A stretch of 64,000 nt of DNA from Rhizobium sp. Leaf453 (GTDB lineage: Bacteria > Pseudomonadota > Alphaproteobacteria > Rhizobiales > Rhizobiaceae), in contig NZ_LMRG01000023.1 of the NCBI RefSeq assembly GCF_001425605.1, forward strand, positions 288,291 to 352,290, in the 5' to 3' direction. The notes below the pieces were generated by a model. It was not told the DNA's origin. It ran no database searches and saw only the letters and a program-made list of their open reading frames with translations. Position numbers and translations under genes: made by a program. This document shows, piece after piece, positions 1 to 9,800 of this stretch (positions are counted from its first letter, which is position 1; every line of letters starts with the position of its first letter).

Positions 1-285
1 CGCCGCCATCCGGTCTGTTGTGTGCCTCACAGGCACGCCCCGATCGTGTTTCAAACGGGAGGGAAACCACTTTCTGCAGGCCCTCCGGATCGTGCCTGCG
101 TTTCAAACACAGACCAGGAGCACCGGCCCCACCTCGCCGGCAACGCTTTCCGGTGTATCCGATGGCAGGACGAGGGGAGTATGGCACGGGGCGATGGGGG
201 CGGGGATTTGCGGGGATGAATTTTGTCGTGAGCGTGAAAACTGCACCGGAGAGTGTCTGCTTTTCACGCGTGCTGATCTGAGATA
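1..285. other. No gene seen at left edge
   Basis: Short overlapping reading frames exist here but none has a convincing ribosome binding site or recognisable protein. The stretch is probably the 3' flank of a gene outside the window plus the upstream region of the toxin-antitoxin pair. Confidence 0.4.
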
Positions 286-306
286 AGGTATTGCGAGGTA
301 ATACCT
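286..306. promoter_or_regulatory. Inverted repeat, likely TA autoregulatory operator
   Basis: AGGTATT at 286-292 is answered by its exact complement AATACCT at 300-306, 18 bases before the GTG start of the ribbon-helix-helix antitoxin. RHH antitoxins normally repress their own operon from such short palindromes. The assignment is inferred from position. Confidence 0.5.
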
Positions 307-324
307 GAGCGCCGGAGTGATCAA

Positions 325-645
325 GTGACAGCAGTGACGTCCGTCAAACTTGAAGACGAGTTGAAAACCCGCGTGCAAAACCTGGCTGCGGCACGCCGCC
401 GGACGTCCCACTGGATCATGCGCGAGGCGATCGCGCAATATGTCGAGCGCGAAGAGAAGCGGGAAGCGTTTCGTGAAGAGACGCTCAAGGCCTGGGAGGA
501 ATTTCAGGAAACTGGTCTGCATGCCAGCGCTGACGATGTGGAGAAATGGTTGTCGAGTTGGGGTTCGGAAAACGAGCTGCCGACACCGAAATGCCAGCCG
601 TATTTTTGCTCCTGCCGCGCTCCGAGACCTCGAAAGGCTGCGTGA
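325..645 (+). CDS. CopG/RHH-type antitoxin, C-terminus altered by readthrough
   Basis: GTG start with a GGAG motif just upstream. Residues about 4-45 (SVKLEDELKTRVQNLAAARRR onwards) look like a ribbon-helix-helix DNA-binding domain as in CopG/ParD antitoxins, and the part ending near VEKWLSSW is the expected toxin-binding tail. The protein would normally stop near CQP at about 600. Here the frame continues for roughly 15 more residues (YFCSCRAP...) that are plainly the toxin sequence read out of frame. One extra G after position 600 would give a TGA stop for this gene and an ATG-overlapping start for the toxin. The DNA-binding part should still be functional. Confidence 0.7.
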   Translation: MTAVTSVKLEDELKTRVQNLAAARRRTSHWIMREAIAQYVEREEKREAFREETLKAWEEFQETGLHASADDVEKWLSSWGSENELPTPKCQPYFCSCRAPRPRKAA

Positions 646-880
646 ATTTCTGCGGGTGAAGAACCCGCAGGCAGCGCGGCGGGCCGCAGAGGCGATCCTG
701 CATGGAACACGTATCCTGGGCCTGCAGCCGCATATCGGCCGCCCGATAGATGGGTTGCCGGATGAATTTCGTGAATGGCTGATCGATTTCGGAGATAGCG
801 GCTATGTGGCTCGGTATCGGTTCAATGGCGAGGTCGTCACGGTGCTGGCGGTGCGGCATCAGCGGGAGGTGGGGTTTTAA
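591..880 (+). pseudogene. ParE/RelE-type toxin, start codon out of frame
   Basis: The frame encoding FAPAALRDLERLREFL through to VRHQREVGF is a complete ParE/RelE-family toxin of about 95 residues (PF05016-like: helical N-terminus, GRPIDGLPD loop, C-terminal HQRE motif). These toxins usually begin MPxxIFAPAALRDL. The ATG CCA GCC GT at 591 supplies exactly that start but is one base out of phase. Restoring a single base (GTATT to GTGATT) would yield MPAVIFAPAAL. Without it the toxin has no near start in frame; only distant ATGs (440 and 524), which read through antitoxin sequence, could begin it. It is either a real inactivating mutation or an assembly error. Confidence 0.65.
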
Positions 881-978
881 TGGGATTCTCCCACAAGTTG
901 CCTTGGAGTAGGGACTTTGTGACATTTCCATTGTGGCAAGAACCAAATATAAATCAGCGCTCTTGACGAGGTTTAGCC

Positions 979-2349
979 ATGCTGTTTCCCCGCCGTAAGA
1001 TTATTTCCATGCTCCATGAGCTTGGAGACAAGTTGCCCGCTGAAGAACGTCGAAAGTTAGCTAAAGCCCTTGATAGTTGGGACGCAAATGAGTCAATCGC
1101 GGCGACGTGGGAACTGGCGGTGTTATGGGCAACGTCGTCCGCAATAGGAGCAAGGCCGCATCCTGTAAGAATAAGAAATCAGAAGCAGCCGGACGGTGAG
1201 GTTGAACTAAATCTCGACCAACCCGTGATGTTCGATGTTAAGTCTCTTTCTGGAGACACTTTTACATTTAAGGAGCGCTTGGATAAAGCGACGAAAAAAA
1301 TCGAAGAGTTGGCGAGGGCGATCTATCCTACGCTTACAGGAACGATCGAAGTTCGCTACTTCGAGTGGGCTACTTCAAAGCATATTCCCCGCCAGCCGGC
1401 CACGCTTGATGACCCGACAAGGAGCGAGGCGTTCCGCCGTCAATTCGAGGTGTTTTTGCAAGACGGCACCGTCGAAAAAGCTTTAATTCGCGTGCCCGGA
1501 GTAATTACCGCTCAATTCGAAAAGCGATCTTGGAACCGACCATATTTCGGTTGGAGTTGTTCTATTCCGGACCGTCTACAAAAAATCAAAAACAACCAGA
1601 GCAATTATGCAATCGCGCGCGCACGTGATCAGTTACTGCCTTATCGGTCTACGCATTATATAGGCTTGATACTCTGTGACGGCGGCAATCAAATGTTTTC
1701 AGACCCGCGCCGATATCAAGGCGTTGGGGAGACGGCGGCGGACATGTTCAACCATATCGTGAGTGAGTCTGAGGTTGATTTTGTTTTCACAGTGGGCTGC
1801 AAAGATGTGGCTGCGGCGAGTTCCAGCGGTCTGATTGCCTTCACCGCATTTTCAAATCACGTTCCAGCGACGTCTGTTGAAGCGTTTATGAGGAACGGAC
1901 TCTCATTGAAGGTGCAGTCTACCCTCATTGCAGAATTTACCCGTGCATTGAAACAGATACCGGCAACAATGCGCAAACCCTACTCTATAAAATCAATTAT
2001 GGAGCAGGACCAAAGATGGCAAAGAAGATGGGATCCTCGGCTAGGCACGTCTTGGTTCCTAAAAGAGGGAGTTAGGGGAATGAAAATCTCCGCCCGTACG
2101 CTGATCGATTTGCTTACAGGTGACATTACTGAAAAGGATCGCAACGCCATATTCGTCGGAAGTGTCAGGGAGGCGCTATCAAGCGGTAAGCGCTGCATTC
2201 GCGATATTCGCTTGGAAACAAAGGGAGATGAATTCGATGACGACTTAATTGTGATTGAGTTCGATGATGATCAAACAAGACGTTCATTCTCGGAGATCGC
2301 TAAGGAAATCGCAAGTCCCGAAGCAAAGACATCTTCCTCGCCGAAATAG
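979..2349 (+). CDS. Orphan 456-residue protein, possible PD-(D/E)XK nuclease
   Basis: I do not recognise the family. The ATG has a GACGAGG ribosome site 8-9 bases upstream. The DNA is visibly more AT-rich than its neighbours and uses codons (TTT, AAA, ATA, AGG) rare elsewhere in the window, suggesting horizontal acquisition. No signal peptide or membrane segment. Residues 71-88 show P71-D72, an intervening strand, then D86-V-K88, with E45 in a preceding helix. That spacing fits a PD-(D/E)XK nuclease core but is weak evidence alone. The C-terminus (about 425-440) is very acidic. It stands alone between a toxin-antitoxin pair and pcrA, a common position for single-gene defence or mobile-element cargo, which is inference only. 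Confidence 0.75.
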   Translation: MLFPRRKIISMLHELGDKLPAEERRKLAKALDSWDANESIAATWELAVLWATSSAIGARPHPVRIRNQKQPDGEVELNLDQPVMFDVKSLSGDTFTFKERLDKATKKIEELARAIYPTLTGTIEVRYFEWATSKHIPRQPATLDDPTRSEAFRRQFEVFLQDGTVEKALIRVPGVITAQFEKRSWNRPYFGWSCSIPDRLQKIKNNQSNYAIARARDQLLPYRSTHYIGLILCDGGNQMFSDPRRYQGVGETAADMFNHIVSESEVDFVFTVGCKDVAAASSSGLIAFTAFSNHVPATSVEAFMRNGLSLKVQSTLIAEFTRALKQIPATMRKPYSIKSIMEQDQRWQRRWDPRLGTSWFLKEGVRGMKISARTLIDLLTGDITEKDRNAIFVGSVREALSSGKRCIRDIRLETKGDEFDDDLIVIEFDDDQTRRSFSEIAKEIASPEAKTSSSPK

Positions 2350-2421
2350 AGATGGCCTACCAGCCGTCCATATAACGATCGGCGTCGGCTTCTGGCGCTA
2401 AGTCCTCGCACATTTACTCCC

Positions 2422-4896
2422 TCACACCCTCTCCACAAACCCGTCCAGCACCCGCTTCTGCCCGGCGCGATCAAAGTCGATCGTCAGCTTGTTGCCCTCG
2501 ATCGCGGCGATATTGCCGTTGCCGAACTTGATGTGGAAGACGCGGTCGCCGAGGGAGAATTTCGAGGGTTCGTCGATTTTTGATTTGGCGACGAGTTCGC
2601 CGTCGATGGTGCGGGCTTTGGGGCCGCTTTCGCCATAGCCGATGCGTTCGATCGAGACGCCGGAGCGGTTGCCCCAGTTGTCGCGGGTGGCGTCGGTCCT
2701 GTTGGCTTGGGCGCGTTTCCAGCCGGGGGTGGAATAGGTGTTGGCGAAGGGTTCTTGCTTGTCGAAGCGGGACTGGCCATAGCCGCCCCTGTTGTAGCCG
2801 CCATAGGACTGTTCGGCTTCCGACACTTCGACATGGGTGACCGGCAGTTCGTCGAGGAAGCGCGAGGGCAGCGTCGATTGCCACAGGCCGTGGATGCGGC
2901 GGTTGGAGACGAACCAGATATGGCAGCGGCGCTTGGCGCGCGTCAAGCCGACATAGGCGAGGCGGCGCTCTTCCTCGAGGCCGGCGCGGCCGCCTTCGTC
3001 GAGTGCGCGCTGGTGCGGAAACAGGCCTTCCTCCCAACCGGGCAGGAAGACGGTTTCAAATTCCAGGCCCTTGGCGGAATGCAGCGTCATGATCGAGACG
3101 GCATCGAGGTTTTCGTTGGTCTCGGCGTCCATGACCAGCGCGATATGTTCGAGGAAGCCGCGCATGCTTTCGAACTGCTCCATCGAGCGGATCAGTTCCT
3201 TCAGGTTTTCCAGCCGTCCCGGTGCTTCCGCCGACTTGTCGTTCTTCCACATGTCGGTATAGCCGGACTCCTCGAGAATGGTCTCGGCGAGTTCGGTGTG
3301 CGGCGTGGTTTCGAGCAGGGTCTGCCAGCGCTGGAACATGGTGACGACGTCGAACAGCGACTTGCGGGGCTTGGCCTTCATCTCGTCGGTTTCGATGATG
3401 TCGGCGGTGGCCGCCAGCATCGGGATATCCCGCTTTCGGGCATAGTCGTGCAGGGCGCGCACGGTGGTGTCGCCGAGGCCGCGCTTGGGCGTATTGATGA
3501 TGCGCTCGAAGGCGAGGTCGTCGGCCGGCTGGCAGACGAGGCGGAAATAGGCCAGCGCATCGCGGATTTCCATGCGCTCATAGAAGCGCGGGCCGCCGAT
3601 AACGCGGTAGTTCAGGCCGAGCGTGACGAAGCGGTCTTCGAACTCGCGCATCTGGAACGAGGCGCGCACCAGGATCGCCATGTCGTTGAGATTGTGCTTG
3701 TTGCGCTGGAGGCTTTCGATTTCCTCGCCGACGGCGCGGGCTTCCTCCTCCGAATCCCAGGCGGCATGGACCTGCACCTTCTGGTCGTTCGGATCGACGC
3801 GGTCGGTGAACAGCGTCTTGCCGAGGCGGCCTTCATTATGGGCGATCAGATGGCCGGCGGCGCCGAGAATATGCTCGGTGGAGCGGTAATTGCGCTCCAG
3901 CTTGATCACCTTGGCGCCGGGGAAATCTTTTTCGAAGCGCAGGATATTGTCCACTTCCGCGCCGCGCCAGCCATAGATCGACTGGTCGTCATCACCAACG
4001 CAGCAGACATTCTGCGGCGTGCCCTTCGGCCGCTGGGCGAGAAGCCGCAGCCACATATACTGGGCGGTGTTGGTGTCCTGGTACTCGTCGACCAAGATGT
4101 AGCGGAACTTGTCGTGATATTCCTTCAGCACATCCGGATGGGCGCGGAACATGCGGATGGGATGAAGCAGCAGATCGCCGAAATCGCAGGCGTTGAGTGT
4201 TGTCAGCCGCGCCTGGTAAGCGGCGTAGAGCTCGCGGCCCTTTCCGTTGGCAAAGGAGCGGGCGTCGCCTTCGGGGATTTCGGCCGGGCCGAGGCCCTTG
4301 TTCTTCCAGCCGTCGATCATCTGGGCGAACTGCTTGGCCGGCCAGCGCTTGTCGTCGATCCCCTCGGCCTGGATCAGTTGCTTGATCACGCGCACGACAT
4401 CATCGGTGTCGAGGATGGTGAAGGAGGACTTGAGGCCGACCAGTTCGGCATGGCGGCGCATCAGCTTGACGCCGATCGAATGGAAGGTGCCCATCCACGG
4501 CATGCCCTCGACCGCGCCGCCGACGAGAACGCCGACGCGCTCCTTCATTTCGCGGGCCGCTTTGTTGGTGAAGGTGACGGCGAGGATCTGGCTGGGGAAG
4601 GCTTTTGCCGAGGCGAGGATATGGGCGATGCGGGTGGTCAGCACGCGCGTCTTGCCGGTGCCGGCACCGGCAAGCACGAGGACGGGGCCATCGAGGGTTT
4701 CCACCGCGTCGCGCTGTTCGGGGTTCAGGCCGGAGAGATAATCGGGCACACGATGCTGGTCGCGGGCAGCCATGGCGCGCGCCGCGATGCCGCTTGCGGC
4801 GGGCGCTGGCGGGGCAGGCTGGTGGCTCGCTCCACGCGCAGGACGCGGCGCCGGCTCCTCGTCGAAGAAGGGAATATCGTCAAAACCATTGCTCAT
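2422..4896 (-). CDS. pcrA: UvrD/PcrA-family 3'-5' DNA helicase
   Basis: Superfamily 1A helicase of about 824 residues, close to the family's usual size. Walker A GAGTGKT lies at residues 77-83, the Walker B/motif II DEYQDT is near 258, motif III DDDQSIYGWRG and motif IV NYRST follow, and the C-terminal motifs TLHSAKGLEF and VGLTRAKRR are intact. Rhizobial PcrA/UvrD acts in nucleotide excision repair, mismatch repair and clearing of RNA polymerase or RecA from DNA. The C-terminal about 60 residues form a Tudor-like RNA polymerase-binding tail (FSLGDRVFHIKFGNG). ATG 4896 is preferred over the TTG at 4905. The N-terminal 45 residues are Pro/Ala-rich and probably disordered. Confidence 0.95.
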   Translation of the reverse strand: MSNGFDDIPFFDEEPAPRPARGASHQPAPPAPAASGIAARAMAARDQHRVPDYLSGLNPEQRDAVETLDGPVLVLAGAGTGKTRVLTTRIAHILASAKAFPSQILAVTFTNKAAREMKERVGVLVGGAVEGMPWMGTFHSIGVKLMRRHAELVGLKSSFTILDTDDVVRVIKQLIQAEGIDDKRWPAKQFAQMIDGWKNKGLGPAEIPEGDARSFANGKGRELYAAYQARLTTLNACDFGDLLLHPIRMFRAHPDVLKEYHDKFRYILVDEYQDTNTAQYMWLRLLAQRPKGTPQNVCCVGDDDQSIYGWRGAEVDNILRFEKDFPGAKVIKLERNYRSTEHILGAAGHLIAHNEGRLGKTLFTDRVDPNDQKVQVHAAWDSEEEARAVGEEIESLQRNKHNLNDMAILVRASFQMREFEDRFVTLGLNYRVIGGPRFYERMEIRDALAYFRLVCQPADDLAFERIINTPKRGLGDTTVRALHDYARKRDIPMLAATADIIETDEMKAKPRKSLFDVVTMFQRWQTLLETTPHTELAETILEESGYTDMWKNDKSAEAPGRLENLKELIRSMEQFESMRGFLEHIALVMDAETNENLDAVSIMTLHSAKGLEFETVFLPGWEEGLFPHQRALDEGGRAGLEEERRLAYVGLTRAKRRCHIWFVSNRRIHGLWQSTLPSRFLDELPVTHVEVSEAEQSYGGYNRGGYGQSRFDKQEPFANTYSTPGWKRAQANRTDATRDNWGNRSGVSIERIGYGESGPKARTIDGELVAKSKIDEPSKFSLGDRVFHIKFGNGNIAAIEGNKLTIDFDRAGQKRVLDGFVERV

Positions 4897-4999
4897 GCGG
4901 CTCAATGTAGTGATTCGGAGCCGAAAGGCCAGAATTCCGTTCTGCTTTTATTCCGCAAGCAGCCGCTTCTTCACCGTTTGCGTCGCCATTCCGCCGCGA

Positions 5000-5410
5000 T
5001 CAGGGCTGATGATCGGCATCGAAGGCGGGATCGACGGGAAGCTGCAGCGCCGTCGCCAGCTGGTTGGTCTTGGCGGCGAGCGATATGACGCGCAGGAGAT
5101 CGGCATACTGCTCGGCGCTCATGCCCTTGGCTTTCGCGGCTGCCGTATGCGAGTGGGCGCAATAGGTGCAGCCATTGGTGACGGAGACGGCTATATAAAG
5201 CATCTCCTTGACGAGCGGATCGAGTGTCGAGGGCATCGCCATGACCGCCTTGACCTCGGCCCAGGTGCTTTCGAGCAGGCCGGGATCGAAGGCGAGGTAA
5301 TGCCACATATTGTTGATGAAATCGGATTTGCGCGTCGTGCGGATGTCGTCGAAGACGGCCTTGACCCTGGGATCGGATTCGGCGTCGGCGTTTCGGGCGA
5401 TGGTGCTCAT
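5000..5410 (-). CDS. AhpD-like carboxymuconolactone decarboxylase family protein
   Basis: Small all-helical protein of 136 residues with the AhpD-type redox motif C81-T-Y-C84-A-H86 (GCTYCAHSH). Members with this motif have peroxidase or disulfide reductase activity; those without it are decarboxylases, so an antioxidant role is more likely here. The start is ATG 5410, which has GAGGAGACC just upstream; the longer frame to 5452 has no such site. It is divergent from the RND efflux operon and convergent with nothing. The cytoplasmic partner reductase is not visible nearby. Confidence 0.8.
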   Translation of the reverse strand: MSTIARNADAESDPRVKAVFDDIRTTRKSDFINNMWHYLAFDPGLLESTWAEVKAVMAMPSTLDPLVKEMLYIAVSVTNGCTYCAHSHTAAAKAKGMSAEQYADLLRVISLAAKTNQLATALQLPVDPAFDADHQP

Positions 5411-5468
5411 GAAGGTCTCCTCGTCGGCAGGGGCGGATCGCAATCCGCGCATTGGCTAAAACCGTTCT

Positions 5469-5484
5469 ATTACAAATACGTAAT
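5469..5484. promoter_or_regulatory. Inverted repeat between ahpD-like gene and efflux operon
   Basis: ATTAC and GTAAT flank a six-base AT-rich spacer in the divergent intergenic region, a plausible regulator site serving one or both genes. No regulator gene is adjacent, so the binding protein is unknown. Confidence 0.3.
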
Positions 5485-5593
5485 GATGGCATTCTAGGAT
5501 TGCTTGCAGTGCAGCAAGGGGAGATAGTCGCAGAAAACAACGATCCCGTGCGCCGTTCGGCCGGGACGCGCCTTATTCAATTTGGAGTTCTGC

Positions 5594-6823
5594 ATGCGGC
5601 TTTGGAAGCAGCTTTTGATCTGCCTGGTCATTCTCGTCGCCGCCCTCGGCGTCTGGGTTCATTTCGTGCCGGGTGCGGATGCGATGCTGGCCAAGGCCGG
5701 TGTGCCGCAGCAGGTGATCGCGCTCGTCGCCAAGCCGGCCGGTGAAGCCAAGGACGGAGGCCAAGGTCAGGGGAGCGGGCAGGGCCGTCGCAATCAGGGT
5801 GGCGGTGGCGGAGCGACGCTGGTCGTGACGCAACCCGTGGATGTCGCCGTGGTCAATGACCGGCTGAACGCGATCGGCAACGGCGCGGCGATCCTGTCGG
5901 TCAGCGTGACGCCGCAGGCGACCGGCAATCTCACCGAAGTGCTGGCGAAATCCGGCGACAGGATCGAGAAGGGGCAGGTGATCGCCCGCCTTGACAGCGA
6001 TGAACAGGCCATTGCCGCCGACCAGGCCAAGGTCGCCGTGGAAAGCGCCAAGGAAAAGGTCGAGCGCAACCGCAAGCTCGGCAATGCCGTTTCGGTCGCC
6101 GTGCTGCGCGATGCCGAGTTCGCCATGCAGGCGGCGGAGCTGGCATTGAAGACGGCCGAGCTTGATCTCAAGCGCCGCGATATCGTCTCGCCGTCCGCCG
6201 GCATCGTCGGCATCATCACGGTCAATCCGGGCGACTACGTCACCACCTCGACGCCGATTGCGGTTGTCGATGACCGGTCCCAGATCCTTGTCGATTTCTG
6301 GGTGCCGGAGCGTTTTTCCAACAAGATTTCCGTCGGTCAGGACGTATCGGCGACAGCAATCGCTCTGCCGACGTCCGAGCTGTCCGGCGTCATCGATGCC
6401 ATCGACAACAGGGTCGATCAGGAAAGCCGTACATTGCGGGTTAGGGCGCGGATCGAGAACCCTGATGATACGCTTCGGGCCGGCATGTCCTTCTCCGTTT
6501 CGGTGCGCTTTGCCGGTGATCAGTATCCGACGGTCAATCCACTGGCGGTGCAGTGGAGTGCCGATGGCTCCTATGTCTGGCGTGTGCAGGAAGAGAAAAG
6601 CCAAAGGGTGCCGGTCAAGATCATCCAGCGCAATTCCGACAAGGTGCTGGTCGATGCCGAACTGGCCAAGGGCGATGCCGTGGTGATGGAAGGCGTGCAG
6701 CGACTGCGCGACGGCGGCGCTGTGCGGCTGGCAGAACAGCAGCAGGAGCGGCGCAACGGCAAGAAGCCGGCCGAGGCCCAACCTGCCGAGCAGAAAGTCT
6801 CGGAAGCGGAGACGGCGAAATGA
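5594..6823 (+). CDS. RND efflux periplasmic adaptor (membrane fusion protein)
   Basis: 409-residue adaptor of the HlyD/AcrA type. An N-terminal membrane anchor or uncleaved signal (residues 6-26) is followed by a Gly/Gln-rich linker, a lipoyl/barrel-sandwich half (GNLTEVLAKSGDRIEKGQVIARL), a coiled-coil hairpin of about residues 130-190, and beta-barrel and membrane-proximal domains. The ATG at 5594 follows GGAG by 6 bases. It overlaps the RND pump start by four bases (ATGA at 6820), so the two are translationally coupled. No outer-membrane factor gene is linked, so the pair must borrow one. Substrates cannot be read from sequence. Confidence 0.92.
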   Translation: MRLWKQLLICLVILVAALGVWVHFVPGADAMLAKAGVPQQVIALVAKPAGEAKDGGQGQGSGQGRRNQGGGGGATLVVTQPVDVAVVNDRLNAIGNGAAILSVSVTPQATGNLTEVLAKSGDRIEKGQVIARLDSDEQAIAADQAKVAVESAKEKVERNRKLGNAVSVAVLRDAEFAMQAAELALKTAELDLKRRDIVSPSAGIVGIITVNPGDYVTTSTPIAVVDDRSQILVDFWVPERFSNKISVGQDVSATAIALPTSELSGVIDAIDNRVDQESRTLRVRARIENPDDTLRAGMSFSVSVRFAGDQYPTVNPLAVQWSADGSYVWRVQEEKSQRVPVKIIQRNSDKVLVDAELAKGDAVVMEGVQRLRDGGAVRLAEQQQERRNGKKPAEAQPAEQKVSEAETAK

Positions 6824-9800
6824 GCGGCGATGCGCATCATACAGGCGCCGGCCGCAGCGCCGGTTTCACCGCTCTCTTCATCCGCCGGCCCATCTTCGCG
6901 CTGGTGGTCAACACGCTGATTATCGTCGCCGGTCTTGCCGCGCTGAACGGCATCGAGATCCGCGAATTGCCGCAGGTCGACCAGCCCGTCGTGTCCGTCA
7001 ACACGACCTTCGACGGCGCCTCGCCGGAAACGGTGGACCGCGAACTGACGTCGGTGATCGAAGGCGCGGTGTCGCGCGTCCAGGGCATCAAGAACATTTC
7101 CTCGACCTCGCAATATGCCCAGAGCCGGGTGACGCTGCAGTTTTCCGACACGACCGATATCGGCCAAGCGTCGAACGACATTCGCGATGCGCTGGGCCGG
7201 GTCACTGGCCAGTTGCCGGAAGATGCCGACGAGCCGCGCATCGTCAAGGCCGATGCCGACAGCCAGCCGATCATGCGACTGGCGCTGACCTCCGACACGC
7301 TGTCGATGGAAGACCTGACGCTGCTCGCCGAAAACGAGATCACCGACCGGCTGGCAGCCGTCGAGGGCGTCGCGGACGTCCAGATCAATGGCGACCAGGA
7401 GAAGATTTTCCGAATCGATGTCAACCAGGCCAAGCTGGCGGGGCGAGGGATTACCATTGCCAACCTGCGCACGGCGCTGGCAAGCGCTTCGCTCGACGTG
7501 CCTGCAGGGTCGCTCACCAGTGTGGACCAGGACATTTCGGTGCGCGCCACCGCCGACCTGCAGACGCCTGATCAGTTCGAAAACCTCATTCTCAGCAACA
7601 ATGTCCGTCTCGGCGATGTCGCGACCGTCACGCTCGGTCCGGATATCGGCACGTCCTCGTTGCGCTCCGACGGCCGGCAGGGGATCGGTCTCGGAATCAT
7701 CCGCCAGGCGCAGTCGAATACGCTCGACATTTCGCGGGGCGTTGCCAATACGGTCGCGACCATTGCCGAAATTCTTCCCAAGGGAACGACGCTCAAGGTC
7801 ACCAGTGACGACGCCGTGTTTATCGACGGTGCGATCCATGAGGTGGAGATCGCGCTCGTCGCCTCGGTGGTCATCGTGACCCTCGTCATCTATCTCTTCC
7901 TGCTCGACTGGCGCGCGACGCTCATTCCGACGCTGACCATGCCGATCGCGCTGGTCGGCACCTGTGCGGCGATCTATCTGGCCGGGTTCTCGATCAACAT
8001 CCTGACGCTGCTCGCCATCGTTCTGGCGACGGGGCTTGTGGTGGATGACGCGATCGTCGTGCTCGAAAACATCGTGCGCCGGCGGGGCGAGGGCATGGGA
8101 CCACGCGCGGCCGCCGTGCTCGGAACGCTGGAGGTGTTCTTCGCCGTCATCGCCACGACTGCGACGCTCGCCGCCGTCTTTGTCCCGCTGTCGTTCCTTC
8201 CGGGCCAGACAGGCGGGCTTTTCCGCGAGTTCGGTTTCGTGCTGGCCTTCGCCATCATGTTATCGGCTTTTGTGGCGTTGACGCTGTGCCCGATGCTCGC
8301 CTCGCGCATGCTCAAGCCGCACGCGGAAGGACATGGGCATACGGGTTTCATGGGGCGGATCGGCTATTTCGCGGCAGCATTCTACAGGCGGACACTGCGG
8401 GCCTGCCTCAACACGCCGGTGGTCGTCTTCATGGTCGCGGTCATGGTGACGGCGGCCGGTGCCGGTGCGTTCACGCTGCTGAAGTCGGAACTGACGCCGA
8501 CGGAAGATCGATCGCGTATCCTTCTGCGCATCCAGGCCCAGCAGGGTGTGTCGCTCGAATATACGCAGGAGCAGATGCGACGGGTCGAGGATGGGCTGAA
8601 ACCGTTCGTCGAGAATGGCGAGATCGCCAATGTCTTCTCGATTTCGGGGCAGGGCGGATCCGTCAATAGCGGCTTCATGGTGCTGACGCTTGCGCCATGG
8701 GCCGACCGCGAGCGGACACAGCAGCAGATTTCGGCCGATATCGCCAAGATGACGGCCAATATTCCTTCGATCCGTGCCTTTCCGATGCAGCCCAACAGTC
8801 TTGGCATTCGCGGCGCCGGCAACGGGCTGCAGGTGGCGCTGGTCGGCAATGATTATTCCAAACTCGGCGATGCCGCCAGCAAGCTGGTGCGGCAGATGGA
8901 AGACAGCGGGCGCTTCGAGAATGTGCGTCTGAACTATGAGGCCAACCAGGCGCAGCTTTCCGTGACGATCGACCGCGAACGGGCTTCCGATCTCGGCATC
9001 GACATTGTCGGCCTGTCCTCGGCGCTGCAGGCGATGCTCGATGGGAACAGCGTGCTCGATGTCTATGTCGAGGGCGAATCCTATCCGGTCAAGCTGCTCT
9101 CGACCACCAACCCGGTCAACGATCCCACCGACCTTCAGAACATCTTCCTGAAGACCGGGGACGGCAAGATTGTGCCGATGTCGACGATCGCCAGTGTCGA
9201 GGAACGGGCCGTTGCGCCGCAATTGTCGCGGGAATCGCAGCTGCGCGCTGTCTCGCTGTCGGCGGGTCTGACCTCCGGTCTGGCACTTGGTGATGCCCTG
9301 TCCATGGTCGAGACGATGGCCGAACCGCTTCTGCCGCCGGGATCTCGCGTGGTGCCGCTGGCCGAGGCGGCGACCCTGAACGAGAACGCCAACGGGATGT
9401 TCGTCACCTTCGGCTTTGCCATCGTCATCATCTTCCTGGTGCTCGCGGCGCAGTTTGAAAGCCTGATCAGCGGCCTGATCATCATGTCGACGGTGCCGCT
9501 CGGGCTTGCCTGCGCCGTGTTCGCCATGCTGCTGACGGGCAACACGCTGAACATCTACAGCCAGATCGGGCTGGTGCTGCTGGTGGGGATCATGGCGAAG
9601 AACGGCATCCTGATCGTCGAATTCGCCAACCAGCTGCGTGACCGTGGCGAGGACCTGCGCTCGGCGATCGAAAATGCCGCCAATATCCGTCTGCGTCCGG
9701 TGATGATGACGATGATCGCCACCATTGTCGGCGCAGTGCCGCTGGTGCTGGCAAGCGGTGCCGGCGCCGAGGCCCGCGTGGCGCTCGGCTGGGTGCTGGT

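Noticed and set aside
2707-5088. 793-residue plus-strand open frame
   Set aside because: Antisense shadow of pcrA, whose helicase motifs are unambiguous; the shadow has low-complexity composition and no ribosome site.
5573-7839. Long minus-strand frames over the RND genes
   Set aside because: High-GC antisense shadows of intact adaptor and pump genes.
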